From Brevibacterium aurantiacum (GTDB lineage: Bacteria; Actinomycetota; Actinomycetes; Actinomycetales; Brevibacteriaceae), in NCBI RefSeq assembly GCF_007558825.1, contig NZ_VLTK01000009.1, positions 151,368 through 215,367 of the forward strand: DNA of 64,000 bases, written 5' to 3'. The notes under the pieces were generated by a model. It made no database searches. It was not told the origin of the DNA and worked only from the letters and a program-made list of their open reading frames with translations. Below are positions 1 through 9,930 of this stretch, in pieces. Each line of letters opens with the position of its first letter. Positions within the stretch are counted from its first letter, which is position 1. The translations under genes were made by a program, and so were the position numbers.

Positions 1-1
1 C

Positions 2-712
2 CCGGCCCGCCGCACAGTCGGGAAGGGGACCAAGAGCGGCTCCACCGCACGCATCTTCGATCCCGAAGACTTCTCCCCTTCCCTGTCCTGGGTCATCGAC
101 AAGGCGCTCGCGGCGAAGGCCGCAGGTGTCAAACTCGGGCCGGCACTCGACCACAGCCTCGTTCCCGATGAGGCCGAGGCACAATGGGTCTCCCACCTCA
201 GCGAAGTCGTCGAGGTCTGCCTCTATTTCGGTGAGGCCAGGCAGCGTCCCGGGCGCAGCGCCCTCGTCATGGGCGAGCGCACACTCCTCGTCCACGAAGA
301 TGATCTTCCCGCCGACGATGAGGACGGCGTCGGCGAGCTCGGTCAGTACCTCCTCGAACCCGACGGCGCGATCGTGCGCGCCGGACTCGTCACCGCCCTG
401 TGCGGACCCTTGCAGGCTCGCCGCGTCCACCCGAAGATCGCCTATCTGACCACGGACGTCGAACCGACCGGACCTGCCTCGGCCGGGGTCACCATCTATG
501 AGGTCACCGATGTGCTGCCGGCGAAGATCCCGAGCCTGCGCAAGGCCCTCATCAGCCGCGGCATCGGCTCGGTCGTGATCAAGAAGCGCGGAGCTGATAT
601 TGTTCCTGACCAGGTCAGGCGTCAACTCAAGTTGCCGGCCGGAGACAAGGCCACACTGGTCTTCACCCGCCTGGGCGATCGTCATGTCGTCCTCCTGACT
701 CAACCCTGCTGA
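2..712 (+). CDS. SAM-dependent methyltransferase, THUMP-like C-terminal part (5' end outside window)
   Basis: An open frame runs from the window edge to a TGA at 710-712, so only the C-terminal ~236 residues are visible. The end of the protein (CGPLQARRVHPKIAYLT, later a VVIKKRG segment and a final LVFTRLGDRHVV strand) resembles the THUMP-like domain that closes a family of actinobacterial class I methyltransferases. The Rossmann SAM-binding half would lie upstream of the window and is not seen, so the methyltransferase call rests on the C-terminal domain only. Substrate unknown, probably RNA by analogy with THUMP proteins. The stop codon sits inside the first copy of a 19-bp tandem repeat that continues to about 755. 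Confidence 0.6.
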   Translation, partial: PARRTVGKGTKSGSTARIFDPEDFSPSLSWVIDKALAAKAAGVKLGPALDHSLVPDEAEAQWVSHLSEVVEVCLYFGEARQRPGRSALVMGERTLLVHEDDLPADDEDGVGELGQYLLEPDGAIVRAGLVTALCGPLQARRVHPKIAYLTTDVEPTGPASAGVTIYEVTDVLPAKIPSLRKALISRGIGSVVIKKRGADIVPDQVRRQLKLPAGDKATLVFTRLGDRHVVLLTQPC

Positions 713-755
713 ACCGTCCCAACCCTGTTGAACCGTCCCAACCCTGTTGAAATCC
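701..755. repeat. 19-bp tandem repeat, about 2.9 copies, spanning a stop codon
   Basis: Unit caaccctgYtgaaccgtcc at 701-719, 720-738 and a partial copy 739-755. The first copy contains the TGA of the upstream methyltransferase gene. The array fills the space up to the ribosome binding site of the sulfurtransferase gene. Confidence 0.85.
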
Positions 756-785
756 CTTCGCCCCACCTCACTAGGAGAATCCCCC

Positions 786-1622
786 ATGAACCGCTCCGAC
801 GTTCTCATCACCGCCGACGAGCTCCTCGCTCGCCTCTCCGACGACGGATCCACGCCGAGGCTGCTCGACGTCCGCTGGACACTGCAGAAGCCTGATGGCC
901 GCGAAGACTTCACCGCCGGGCACATTCCCGGAGCCATCTACGTCGACTTGGACACCGAACTCGCCGCGCACTCCGAGACTGACCCCACAGCCGGACGACA
1001 CCCGCTGCCGTCTGCCGAGGCATTCCAGGTCCAGGTCCGGGCCTGGGGCATCGACCAGCTCACCGACGTCGTCGTCTATGACGACAATTCGGGCCAGGGT
1101 GCCGCGCGCGCCTGGTGGCTGCTGAAGTGGGCGGGAATGAAGGCACGTGTCCTCGACGGCGGCCTGAGGGCTTTCGTTGCCGCCGGAGGCGAATTGGCCA
1201 CCGGAGCCGGTGACCCCGTACAGCCGAGCACCGTGACGATCTCCCCCGATTCGATGCCCGTCATCGACGCCGACGCGGCAGCAGCATGGACAGGGGTCCT
1301 CCTCGATGCTCGCGCCGGCGAACGTTTCCGCGGAGAGACCGAGCCGCTCGACTCACAGGCCGGCCACATTCCCGGTGCCACGAGCGCGCCCGCCAGCGAC
1401 AACACCGCAGATGGACGGTTCCTCGACGAGGAGTCTCTGCGGTCGCGCTTCTCGGCCCTCGACGCTCTCGACCAGCCCGTCGGCGTCTACTGCGGTTCAG
1501 GCGTCAGCGCCTGCCACAACGCCTTGGCGCTGGCGACCCTCGGTGTTGAGACGAGCCTCTACCCAGCCAGCTGGTCGGGATGGTCATCCGACCCTGCCCG
1601 CCCGGTCGCAACTGGAGCCTGA
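786..1622 (+). CDS. sseA: Sulfurtransferase, two rhodanese domains (3-mercaptopyruvate type)
   Basis: Encodes 278 residues, the normal size for a two-domain rhodanese. The N-terminal domain (about 10-130) carries LLDVRW, the domain border motif GHIPGA, and an inactive active-site loop; the C-terminal domain (about 150-278) repeats GHIPGA and holds the catalytic loop YCGSGVSACHN with Cys at about residue 236. The CGSGVS loop is closer to the CGSGVT loop of mercaptopyruvate sulfurtransferases than to the CRKGVT loop of thiosulfate enzymes, so sulfur transfer from 3-mercaptopyruvate is the likelier reaction. ATG at 786 is preferred because AGGAG lies just upstream; an in-frame TTG at 747 falls in the tandem repeat. 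Cytosolic; no signal peptide. Confidence 0.85.
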   Translation: MNRSDVLITADELLARLSDDGSTPRLLDVRWTLQKPDGREDFTAGHIPGAIYVDLDTELAAHSETDPTAGRHPLPSAEAFQVQVRAWGIDQLTDVVVYDDNSGQGAARAWWLLKWAGMKARVLDGGLRAFVAAGGELATGAGDPVQPSTVTISPDSMPVIDADAAAAWTGVLLDARAGERFRGETEPLDSQAGHIPGATSAPASDNTADGRFLDEESLRSRFSALDALDQPVGVYCGSGVSACHNALALATLGVETSLYPASWSGWSSDPARPVATGA

Positions 1623-1720
1623 GGACCCACCGGGCCCACCCGCTTCACGTGCCTCACCTACCTCACGTGCTTCACACGCCGAGCGCCTAGCGTTTAGCAC
1701 GTGCCGACTCCACCAGCGAA

Positions 1721-1760
1721 CGCCGGCTCCAACACCAACGGGCCGGCTCCAACACCAACG
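1721..1760. repeat. 20-bp direct tandem repeat
   Basis: Two copies of (c/g)gccggctccaacaccaacg at 1721-1740 and 1741-1760 in the non-coding stretch after the sulfurtransferase gene. The end of the second copy forms the base of the adjacent long inverted repeat. Confidence 0.75.
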
Positions 1761-1816
1761 GTTGGTAAGTTCATTTCGATCTCCGCAACAATTTCGAAGT
1801 GAACTTACCAACCGTT
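1757..1816. repeat. Long inverted repeat (23-bp arms, 14-nt loop)
   Basis: The arms 1757-1779 and 1794-1816 pair over 23 positions, broken only by one position (t1774 against g1799) that would be a G-U wobble in RNA. The outer 17 bases (aacggttggtaagttca) are perfectly complementary. There is no T-run on either side, so it is not a textbook intrinsic terminator, though actinobacterial terminators often lack one. It lies about 140 bp after the sulfurtransferase stop and could also be a protein-binding palindrome or a remnant of a mobile repeat. Confidence 0.7.
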
Positions 1817-1989
1817 CGACATTCGAAGCGCGACACGGTCAGCGCGACACAGCACGGCCTAGTCACCGCAGCGCACCAACCAGACACAGTCACCACAGTC
1901 AGCCGCCAGCATGGCCGTAACGAGCGGACTCCGCCGATATCGTCGAGTTCGAGTCGGCATTCTTCGTCGCAGAAATGTCATTTTCGGGC

Positions 1990-2194
1990 TGTTACATAGG
2001 CCGATTTGTTACATACAGGCAGGGAAGATGACGAGAGATAGGTCATATCACCACCCGACAGCACCAGGCAAACGGGCAACTGTTACAGAAACTTCAGCGC
2101 GGAATAAGCTTTTGACCTGCACTGTTACACACGTCCGCGAAGACTTCTCGCCCAATGTAACGAAAACGTGACATTAGGTCACTGATTGGTTACA
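1990..2194. promoter_or_regulatory. Cluster of six GTTACA elements (candidate MtrA-type sites)
   Basis: GTTACA occurs at 1991-1996, 2008-2013, 2082-2087, 2124-2129 and 2189-2194 on the plus strand, and as its complement at 2156-2161; degenerate GTGACA (2168-2173) and GTCACT lie between the last two. Four copies are extended to TGTTACA. The first two are spaced 17 bp start to start. GTNACA-like repeats are known recognition elements of the response regulator MtrA, which controls cell-wall hydrolase genes in actinobacteria; assignment to MtrA here is inference from motif plus downstream gene type. Confidence 0.55.
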
Positions 2195-2319
2195 GTTGTG
2201 AAGGTCGGTCTCGAGAGTGCCGACTTCACAGCGAGAACCGCACGCCACGCTCGATGTGAAATCACTAAGGACCGAAAGTGGCGGTTGGGATTCTTTCCAA
2301 TAGGTGACGAGAGGAAAAC

Positions 2320-3198
2320 GTGGCAAATAAGCAGCATGGCCGCCGAGCCGCAGAAGCCAAGGTCAAGACTCCCTTGACCGAACTGACCGATATCCTGAAC
2401 GCCAACTCCGCCGTCTTCGGACGCCGTGCAGCCGTTGTCGCTGCCAGCGGTGGCCTGCTCACCGCAGCAGTCCTTCCGGCAGCAGGACAGGGGGCCGACG
2501 ACAAGGCCGCAGTCTCTGCGGAGTCAGAAGCTCAGACGCAGGTCGAGTTCAAGAACCAGTCGGCGACCGTCGCTGCGGACGAAGGCTCGTCTTCTCAGAG
2601 CAAGGACAAGAAGCACAGCGCCTCCATCGGTGTCGATGTCGAGAACATCACTGCTGAGGCCGCTCCCAAGCCGAAGCCGAAGCCGAAGCCAGAACCCGTC
2701 GAGACCACCGAAGCCGAACCAGCCGACGAAGCCGCTCCGGCTCCGGAACCCGCAGAGGACAACTCGGACGACTCCGCCAACACCGGTTCTTCGGACTCCG
2801 GCGATGAGGACAAGGGCGAGAGCAAGGACTCCGGTTCCGATGCAGGCTCAATGGACGGCTCGAAGGCGGAGCAGGTCATGAGCTGGGCAGAGAAGGGAAC
2901 CGGCACGCCTTACGTCTACGGCGGAACCTCCCAGAGCGGTTGGGACTGCTCCGGTTACACCAAGTGGGTCTACGGTAAGGTCGGTGTCGATCTGCCTCGC
3001 AACTCGGGGGCACAGAAGGCCGCTGGCCAGGTCGTCTCCCAGTCGGAGGCCAAGCCTGGTGACCTCATCTGGCACCCAGGTCACATCGGCATCTACGCCG
3101 GTGACGGACAGATGTATGATGCCGGCTCACCAGGGTCTGGCACCTCGAAGCGCAGCTACAGCTGGATGGGTGACGTCACCTTCATTCGCGTTCTCTGA
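2320..3198 (+). CDS. NlpC/P60 family peptidoglycan endopeptidase, secreted
   Basis: GTG start with GAGAGG six bases upstream; 292 residues. A cytosolic-looking N-terminus (about 1-33) precedes an Arg-Arg plus hydrophobic segment (RRAAVVAASGGLLTAAVLPA) that looks like a signal sequence ending near AAG. Residues about 60-185 are disordered, with a PKPKPKPKPEP stretch and an Asp/Ser/Glu-rich spacer that would cross the wall. The catalytic domain (about 188-292) shows VYGGTSQSGWDCSGYTKW with Cys210 and the PGHIGIYAG motif with His255, the expected Cys-His pair of gamma-D-Glu-mDAP or related endopeptidases. Likely role: cleaving stem peptides during cell separation or growth. It stands alone and is followed by a strong terminator. 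Confidence 0.9.
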   Translation: MANKQHGRRAAEAKVKTPLTELTDILNANSAVFGRRAAVVAASGGLLTAAVLPAAGQGADDKAAVSAESEAQTQVEFKNQSATVAADEGSSSQSKDKKHSASIGVDVENITAEAAPKPKPKPKPEPVETTEAEPADEAAPAPEPAEDNSDDSANTGSSDSGDEDKGESKDSGSDAGSMDGSKAEQVMSWAEKGTGTPYVYGGTSQSGWDCSGYTKWVYGKVGVDLPRNSGAQKAAGQVVSQSEAKPGDLIWHPGHIGIYAGDGQMYDAGSPGSGTSKRSYSWMGDVTFIRVL

Positions 3199-3213
3199 TT
3201 CAGTTACACGAAG

Positions 3214-3259
3214 AAACCCCTCGTCCGCCTTGATGGTCCCAGCCGGACGAGGGGTTTTT
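3214..3259. terminator. Bidirectional intrinsic terminator
   Basis: Stem aaacccctcgtccg (3214-3227) pairs with cggacgaggggttt (3244-3257), followed by a T-run. It sits between the convergent NlpC/P60 and GH3 genes; the A-run on the left serves the minus strand. Confidence 0.9.
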
Positions 3260-3296
3260 CGTGCCCTGCCGCGATGCTGTGGTCTCGGGCGCTGCC

Positions 3297-4949
3297 TCAG
3301 CTGCAGTCTGGAGCCTTGTCGCTTCCGTCGTAGTCGACGGGCAGCTTGCCCGAGGCTCTGAGATCGCCCTTGAGCCATTTCGCCACGGCCTTCAGCGCAT
3401 TGGGATTGCTGTCATAGGCCGTCACAGCCGACTGTGCCGAGGTATTGCGCATCGTCCACGGTGCAGCGGTGCCGACCGCCACCTCGGCGGAGGCGTCCGG
3501 GCTCAGGCTCACGCTCGTCCCACCGGAGTCGACTGTGAGGCCCGCGTCCTTGGCCGCCTTGGTCAATTCGCTCTTCTCCTTCTCGCTGCCGCCGACGATG
3601 GAGATCGAGTCGGTGCCCTCGAATGCGCACTCCCCCTTGAGGACCGTCAGTGATTTCTCAGCCACATCGGTGAGGACCTTCTGCGGATCCTCGGAACCGG
3701 CTGGCCCGGAGTCGCTCCCCGATCCGGAGTCGCCCCCACCGGAATCGTCGGTCATCGCCTTCTGAGTCTCGGCAGTCGCCAGCTGCATCGCCACCACGCG
3801 CTGTGCCTTCTTCTGCAGATCGGACTTCTTCAGCTCCCCGTCCTTCATGGCCTTGGCCACCGCCTTCTGTGCGGCGGCAGAATCCGGTGGCATCAGTGCG
3901 AGATCCGCGCCGGCGGACAGCGCCTTGACGGTCTCTTTGCCGCTCTGGCTCTGGTCCACGGCCTTCATATTGAGGGCGTCGGTGATGATGACTCCGTCGA
4001 AGTCAAGCATGTCTCGCAGTGACTGATAGGCCTTCTCATTCAGCGTCGCCGGCGTCGTCTTCGCATCCGGCAGGCCGATGTGTCCCATCATCACCATCGG
4101 GATACCGGCCTTCACGGCGGACTTGAACGGCAGCAGGTCCGTGTCCTCGAGTTCCTTGATGCTCTTCTTCGACACCGGCAGGCTCTCGTGCGAGTCGACG
4201 TGAAGTCGACCGTGGCCGGGGAAGTGCTTCGCGGAACTGGCGACACCGCCGAGGTGGTATCCAGTCGCGGCTTGCGCGACCACCTCGGCGGCTGCCTTGT
4301 GATCGTCACCGGCCGAACGCACGTTGATGGCTACGTCCTTCTCACCGGTTGTGACATCGGCGTCGGGGGCGAAATCGATGGTGAAGCCCAGGTCGGTGAG
4401 GTTCTGGCCCTGCACCTTGGTCGCGGTCTGAGTCAGTTCGGGATCCTGGGTGGCTGAGAGCGCCATCAGCGGCGGGAACGGCAGCGCGCCGGTTCCCAGC
4501 CGCGAGACCGGACCGCCCTCCTGATCGACGCCGATCGACACGGGCTGTCCCTTCGAACGCGACGCGTTGACTGCTTCGGTGACACTCTTGACCTGGTCAG
4601 GAGTCGGATTCTCGGGCAGATTGTCGGCCATGACGATGACCCCGCCGAGGTTGTTGTTCTTCAGCAGATTGACCCCGGTCTGGGTGTCAGTGCCCGACCA
4701 GGTGCCGATGATGAGGGACCCTGCCAGCTCATCGTCGGAGAACGATTCGACGATCTCCTTCGCCTCGTCGGCGAAGTCATCGGAGTCGATGTCTGCGGGT
4801 TCGGCGGCCTTTTCAGGTTCGGCCTTCTGTGCCGATTGCGGGGCTCCGGCTTCCCCGGTCTTCTCCGATTGCGGGCCGGGCGTTCCGCCGGAGCAACCGA
4901 TCAGGGCGAGCACGGCGGTTGCGGCGATGATGCCAAGTCTGGGGCGCAT
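3297..4949 (-). CDS. Glycoside hydrolase family 3 lipoprotein (beta-N-acetylhexosaminidase-like)
   Basis: 550 residues with a lipoprotein signal peptide ending in the lipobox LIGC, so the enzyme should be anchored outside the membrane. After an acidic linker, the GH3 barrel shows GVDQEGGPVSRLG, the KHFPGHG...DSH signature of the NagZ-type subgroup (His in the acid/base position), and ITDALNM with the nucleophilic Asp. A Gly/Ser/Asp linker and a C-terminal Rossmann-like domain of about 110 residues follow, as in longer actinobacterial members. Likely reaction: release of N-acetylglucosamine (or N-acetylmuramyl units) from wall fragments. A hexamer TAGCAT lies six bases before the ATG, fitting a leaderless transcript. 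Faces the NlpC/P60 gene convergently. Confidence 0.85.
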   Translation of the reverse strand: MRPRLGIIAATAVLALIGCSGGTPGPQSEKTGEAGAPQSAQKAEPEKAAEPADIDSDDFADEAKEIVESFSDDELAGSLIIGTWSGTDTQTGVNLLKNNNLGGVIVMADNLPENPTPDQVKSVTEAVNASRSKGQPVSIGVDQEGGPVSRLGTGALPFPPLMALSATQDPELTQTATKVQGQNLTDLGFTIDFAPDADVTTGEKDVAINVRSAGDDHKAAAEVVAQAATGYHLGGVASSAKHFPGHGRLHVDSHESLPVSKKSIKELEDTDLLPFKSAVKAGIPMVMMGHIGLPDAKTTPATLNEKAYQSLRDMLDFDGVIITDALNMKAVDQSQSGKETVKALSAGADLALMPPDSAAAQKAVAKAMKDGELKKSDLQKKAQRVVAMQLATAETQKAMTDDSGGGDSGSGSDSGPAGSEDPQKVLTDVAEKSLTVLKGECAFEGTDSISIVGGSEKEKSELTKAAKDAGLTVDSGGTSVSLSPDASAEVAVGTAAPWTMRNTSAQSAVTAYDSNPNALKAVAKWLKGDLRASGKLPVDYDGSDKAPDCS

Positions 4950-5032
4950 AGCACCATGCTAATCGTCGAAGATGAACCAACGGTCGAACGCGGGCCAGGC
5001 GTGCCACCGCTGCTTCGGACGCCGGCGCTGCC

Positions 5033-6582
<1,550 letters not shown>

Positions 6583-6583
<1 letters not shown>

Positions 6584-7485
6584 CACTTCACTGCACCCAT
6601 CGACAGGCCCTGGACGAGTTTGTCCTGGGCGGCGATGCCGGCGACGAGCACGGGCACCGAAATGATCAGCGAGGCCGCGCACACCTGGGACAGGAACAGT
6701 CCCTGCGAGGTGACGAAGCTGGTGAGGAACACGGGCGCCGTCGATGCCGCCGTCGAGGTCAGGACATTGGCGAAGAGCAGTTCGTTCCACGAGAAGATGA
6801 AGCAGATGAGGGCCGTGGCTGCCAGGCCCGGAGCGGTCAGGGGCAGCAGAATCTGCATGAAGACACGGGGGAGCCGGGCACCGTCGAGCTCAGCGGCCTC
6901 GAGCACCTCAATCGGCACCTCGGCGAGGAATGACCGCATCATCCACACTGCGATGGGCATGTTCATTGCCGAGTAGATGATGATGAGCAGGAGCCAGGTG
7001 TCGAGGATGCCGAATGCCTGCGCGACCAGATAGACGGGCAGCAGTCCCGCGACCATCGGCAGCATCTTGGTCGAGAGCAGGAAGAAGAGCACGTCCGACC
7101 AGCGTTGGATCCGACGAATGGCCAGCGAGTACGCGGCCATAGTCGACAGAACCAAGACGATGAGGGTGGACACGATTGCCGCGACCGCCGAATTGATGAG
7201 AGCAGGCCAGGGGCTGACGCCGCTGCCGCCGCCGAAGAAGTTGGAATAGGACTCCAGCGTCAGCGGCGCGAAGAAGCTGGGCGGGTTCGTCGAGGCATCG
7301 GTCTCGGCATGCAGGCTGGTCAGCAGCATCCACAGCAGCGGGGACACGAAGAGGAGGCCGACCAACCAGGCCAAGAGACCGAGCAGGACCTTGCCGATTC
7401 GGCGCTGACCCGGGCGTCGCTGCGCACTCGCCTTCTTCCGGGAACGATTGGCTCCTGGCGAGGCCGTGATGTCTGGGGTGCTCAT
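6583..7485 (-). CDS. Carbohydrate ABC transporter permease (MalG/MtlG type)
   Basis: 300 residues from ATG 7485, overlapping the preceding permease stop by four bases (ATGA). After a basic cytosolic N-terminus there are about six membrane segments, beginning LLGLLAWLVGLLFVSPLLW. The coupling-loop EAA region reads EAAELDGARLPRVFMQILLP, which docks onto the ATPase. It forms the CUT1-family transporter with the neighbouring permease and binding protein; the ATPase is encoded on the other strand at 12735-13832. Substrate inferred from neighbours to be a polyol. Confidence 0.9.
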
Positions 7486-8432
7486 GAGTTCTCCTCCTTG
7501 AGCAGAGTGGACGCGGTTCGCAGCGCGAAGGTCGCGATGACAAGTGAGGCGATGACGACGATGACGCCGACGGCGGAGGCGACTCCATAGTCTTGGGCCA
7601 CGAAGAATTCCTGGTAGATGACATAGGGCAGATTCGCGGTTCCGAGTCCGCCCGAGGTCATCGTGAAGACGGTGTCGAAGTTCTGCACGATGTAGATGGT
7701 GCCGAGCAGCGCCGCGAGTTCGATATAGCGTCGCAGGTGCGGCAATGTGATGAATCGGAAGGTCTGACCCGGTCCGGCGCCGTCGACCAGTGCCGCCTCG
7801 TAGACATCCATGGGGCGCGACTGCAGACCCGCCAGCATGATGAGCATCATGAACGGGGTCCACTGCCAGACGAGGACGATGCCGATTCCCAACAGCGGAT
7901 AGGTGCTCATCAGATCCGGCTGCGGGGCGTTCTCACCGAAGACACTGGTCAGCAGTCCGTTGACCAATCCGTAGGACGGGTTGAAGATCGCATGCTTGAA
8001 CAGCAGCGCCGCTGCCACGGGCACGATCAGGAACGGGGTGATCATCAGCGTGCGCACGAATCCGCGGCCGATGAACTTCCGGTCAAGGAGAAGCGCGATG
8101 GCCAGACCCAGCACCGCCGAGACCAGCACGACCGAGACGGTGAGCCCGATGGTGACGAACATCGCGCGCAGCAGATCCGCATTCGTGAAGACGGTGATGT
8201 AGTTCTGCAGGGTGCCGAAGCTGATGTCATCGGGATAGGCGGCGTTCCACTTCATGAACGAGATGACGATCGTGATCGCGAAGGGAATCTGCGTGACGAG
8301 GATGACGAAGATCAGCGCCGGCAGCATGGGGACTCGCCGCGACCACCGCTCTCGAGTGCTCGAGGATGCGGGTCTGGGCGATGTGGGCGCGGGCGCCGCC
8401 TGAATGCGGCGATCTTGCGCAGGAGCTGACAT
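7482..8432 (-). CDS. Carbohydrate ABC transporter permease (MalF/MtlF type)
   Basis: 316 residues; ATG 8432 chosen because GGAGG lies seven bases upstream (a TTG six bases earlier is possible). A Pro/Ala/Ser-rich N-terminus is followed by about six membrane segments starting at MLPALIFVILVTQIPFAITIV. The EAA loop is EAALVDGAGPGQTFRFITLP. Partner of the second permease, with which it overlaps by ATGA, indicating tightly coupled production of the heterodimeric channel. Confidence 0.9.
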   Translation of the reverse strand: MSAPAQDRRIQAAPAPTSPRPASSSTRERWSRRVPMLPALIFVILVTQIPFAITIVISFMKWNAAYPDDISFGTLQNYITVFTNADLLRAMFVTIGLTVSVVLVSAVLGLAIALLLDRKFIGRGFVRTLMITPFLIVPVAAALLFKHAIFNPSYGLVNGLLTSVFGENAPQPDLMSTYPLLGIGIVLVWQWTPFMMLIMLAGLQSRPMDVYEAALVDGAGPGQTFRFITLPHLRRYIELAALLGTIYIVQNFDTVFTMTSGGLGTANLPYVIYQEFFVAQDYGVASAVGVIVVIASLVIATFALRTASTLLKEENS

Positions 8433-8471
8433 GGACAACCTCCGGTGATGAGTGGCAGTGGGACCGGGTGC

Positions 8472-8501
8472 CTGGGCGGAGACGCGAACGTCTCCGCCCA
8501 G
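8472..8501. terminator. Perfect 13-bp hairpin between binding-protein and permease genes
   Basis: ctgggcggagacg (8472-8484), loop cgaa, cgtctccgcccag (8489-8501). It lies eight bases past the binding-protein stop on the minus strand and has no T-run, so it is probably a 3'-end stabiliser or partial terminator that lets the binding protein be made in excess over the membrane parts. Confidence 0.7.
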
Positions 8502-8509
8502 TGCGTCTT

Positions 8510-9868
8510 CTACTTCTTGTACTTGTCTCCGACCTTCTCTGCTTGCTTCTGCCCCTTCTCAAGCGCCTTGTCCACCGTGGTGCGTCCGGCTATCGCCGAA
8601 CTGACGTCCTCGGAGATGCCCGTGGCCAGGTCGGCGAATTCGGGAATGGTCACGAACTGCACTCCGAGAGTCGGGCGCGGCTGCACACCGGGGTTCTTCG
8701 GATCTGCCGAGTTGATGGCGTCCTCGGTCTGCTTGTAGAACGGCTCCGCGGCCTTCTGGTAGTCCGGGTTCTCATAGGTCGAGGTGCGTTTGCCCGCGGG
8801 CACATGCTGCCAGCCCAGTTCTTCGGCGACGGTCTCTTCATAGTCCTGTGACGAGGCCCACGCCACGAACTGCTTGGCGGCATCCTGGTTCTTGCCTTCC
8901 TTCTGGATTCCCCAGGCCCACGTGTAGAGCCACGAACTCGACTTCGTCTCCTTCACTGGGGCTGCGACATAGCCGATCTTTCCCTTGACTGGTGAGTCAT
9001 CGGCTTCGAGGGTTCCCGTTGCCGCCGTCGAGTCGTACCACATCGCGACATTGCCCTGCTGGAGGTTGGTCAGGCACTCGGTGTAACCGGCCTGCGGTGC
9101 TCCCGATTCGCCGTGGTCCTTGATGAGATCGACGTAGAAGTTCGTCGCCTCCTTGAACTCCTTGGAATCGACCTGTGCCTCCCAATTCTCATCGAACCAG
9201 GTTCCGCCGAAGGTATTGACCACGGAGGTCAGGGGCGCGAACATCTCTCCCCATCCGGGAAGGCCGCGCAGGCAGATGCCCTTGGTGCCCTTCTCGGCAC
9301 CGTCGACCTTGGCTGCCAGATCGGCGACCTCCTCCCAGGTGGGATTCTCCGGCATCGTCGCCCCCGCCTTCTCGAAGATGTCCTTCCGGTACATCAGGAA
9401 GGATCCCTCTCCGTAGAACGGCTCTCCGTAGATCTTGTCCTCATAGGTCATCGATTCGGCCATCGGGGCGAGGATGTCGTCCTGATTGAATCCCTCGGCA
9501 TCGACGACGCCTTCATCCATCGAGGTCAGCCACCCGTTCTTGGCGTAGGTCGGCACTTCGTAGTTCGACATCGAGGCCACGTCGTAGTTGCCGGCCTGCG
9601 CAGAGAACTCCTGCCCGATCTTGGCGCGGACTTCGTTCTCCGGCAGCACCGTGTAGTTGACCTTGATACCGGTGTCACTGGTGAAATGCTCCGCGGTGAG
9701 CTTCTGCAGGTCCTGCATCTGCGGATTGTTGACCATGAGAACGTTGACTTCTTCGTTGCCCCCGCCGCTCGAACTTCCCCCGGCGCCACCACATCCTGCG
9801 AGTGTGAGTGCTCCGACCACTCCGATGGCCGCCGCTGTGACAGCCCGGCCCGTGACCTTCTGCTTCAT
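8510..9868 (-). CDS. Extracellular sugar/polyol-binding lipoprotein of ABC transporter
   Basis: 452 residues. The N-terminus has a lysine, a hydrophobic core and the lipobox LAGC followed by a Gly/Ser-rich tether, so the protein is lipid-anchored outside. The mature part resembles family-1 solute-binding proteins (ENEVRAKIGQEFSAQAG, a Trp/Tyr-rich ligand side, and a SWLYTWAWGIQ segment). First gene of the minus-strand transport unit, read divergently from the SorC regulator, and most likely controlled by it through the 9931-10006 repeats. Ligand inferred as D-arabinitol, mannitol or a similar polyol. Confidence 0.88.
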   Translation of the reverse strand: MKQKVTGRAVTAAAIGVVGALTLAGCGGAGGSSSGGGNEEVNVLMVNNPQMQDLQKLTAEHFTSDTGIKVNYTVLPENEVRAKIGQEFSAQAGNYDVASMSNYEVPTYAKNGWLTSMDEGVVDAEGFNQDDILAPMAESMTYEDKIYGEPFYGEGSFLMYRKDIFEKAGATMPENPTWEEVADLAAKVDGAEKGTKGICLRGLPGWGEMFAPLTSVVNTFGGTWFDENWEAQVDSKEFKEATNFYVDLIKDHGESGAPQAGYTECLTNLQQGNVAMWYDSTAATGTLEADDSPVKGKIGYVAAPVKETKSSSWLYTWAWGIQKEGKNQDAAKQFVAWASSQDYEETVAEELGWQHVPAGKRTSTYENPDYQKAAEPFYKQTEDAINSADPKNPGVQPRPTLGVQFVTIPEFADLATGISEDVSSAIAGRTTVDKALEKGQKQAEKVGDKYKK

Positions 9869-9930
9869 CGTAATTGCCTTCCCTCGTCATTGCGGGATTG
9901 CTGCCCGCCATCGGGTGTGCTTGACGAAAT

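Larger units (their letters stand above)
1623..2319. other. 697-bp non-coding region before NlpC/P60 gene
   Basis: No convincing gene. The left half holds the 20-bp tandem repeat and the long hairpin; the right half (about 1980-2320) is poorer in GC than its surroundings and holds the GTTACA array. A c-di-AMP riboswitch, common before NlpC/P60 and Rpf genes in this phylum, was looked for but its conserved blocks were not found. A weak stem (gaaggtcgg with ccgacttc) lies near 2200-2228. Confidence 0.6.

Noticed and set aside
1911..2171. Possible 86-codon small gene
   Set aside because: Overlaps the regulatory array, Arg-rich, no ribosome site and no plausible domain.
1980..2319. c-di-AMP (ydaO/yuaA-type) riboswitch before NlpC/P60
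   Set aside because: Expected by gene context, but the conserved sequence blocks and paired elements were not found; the region is better explained by the GTTACA array.
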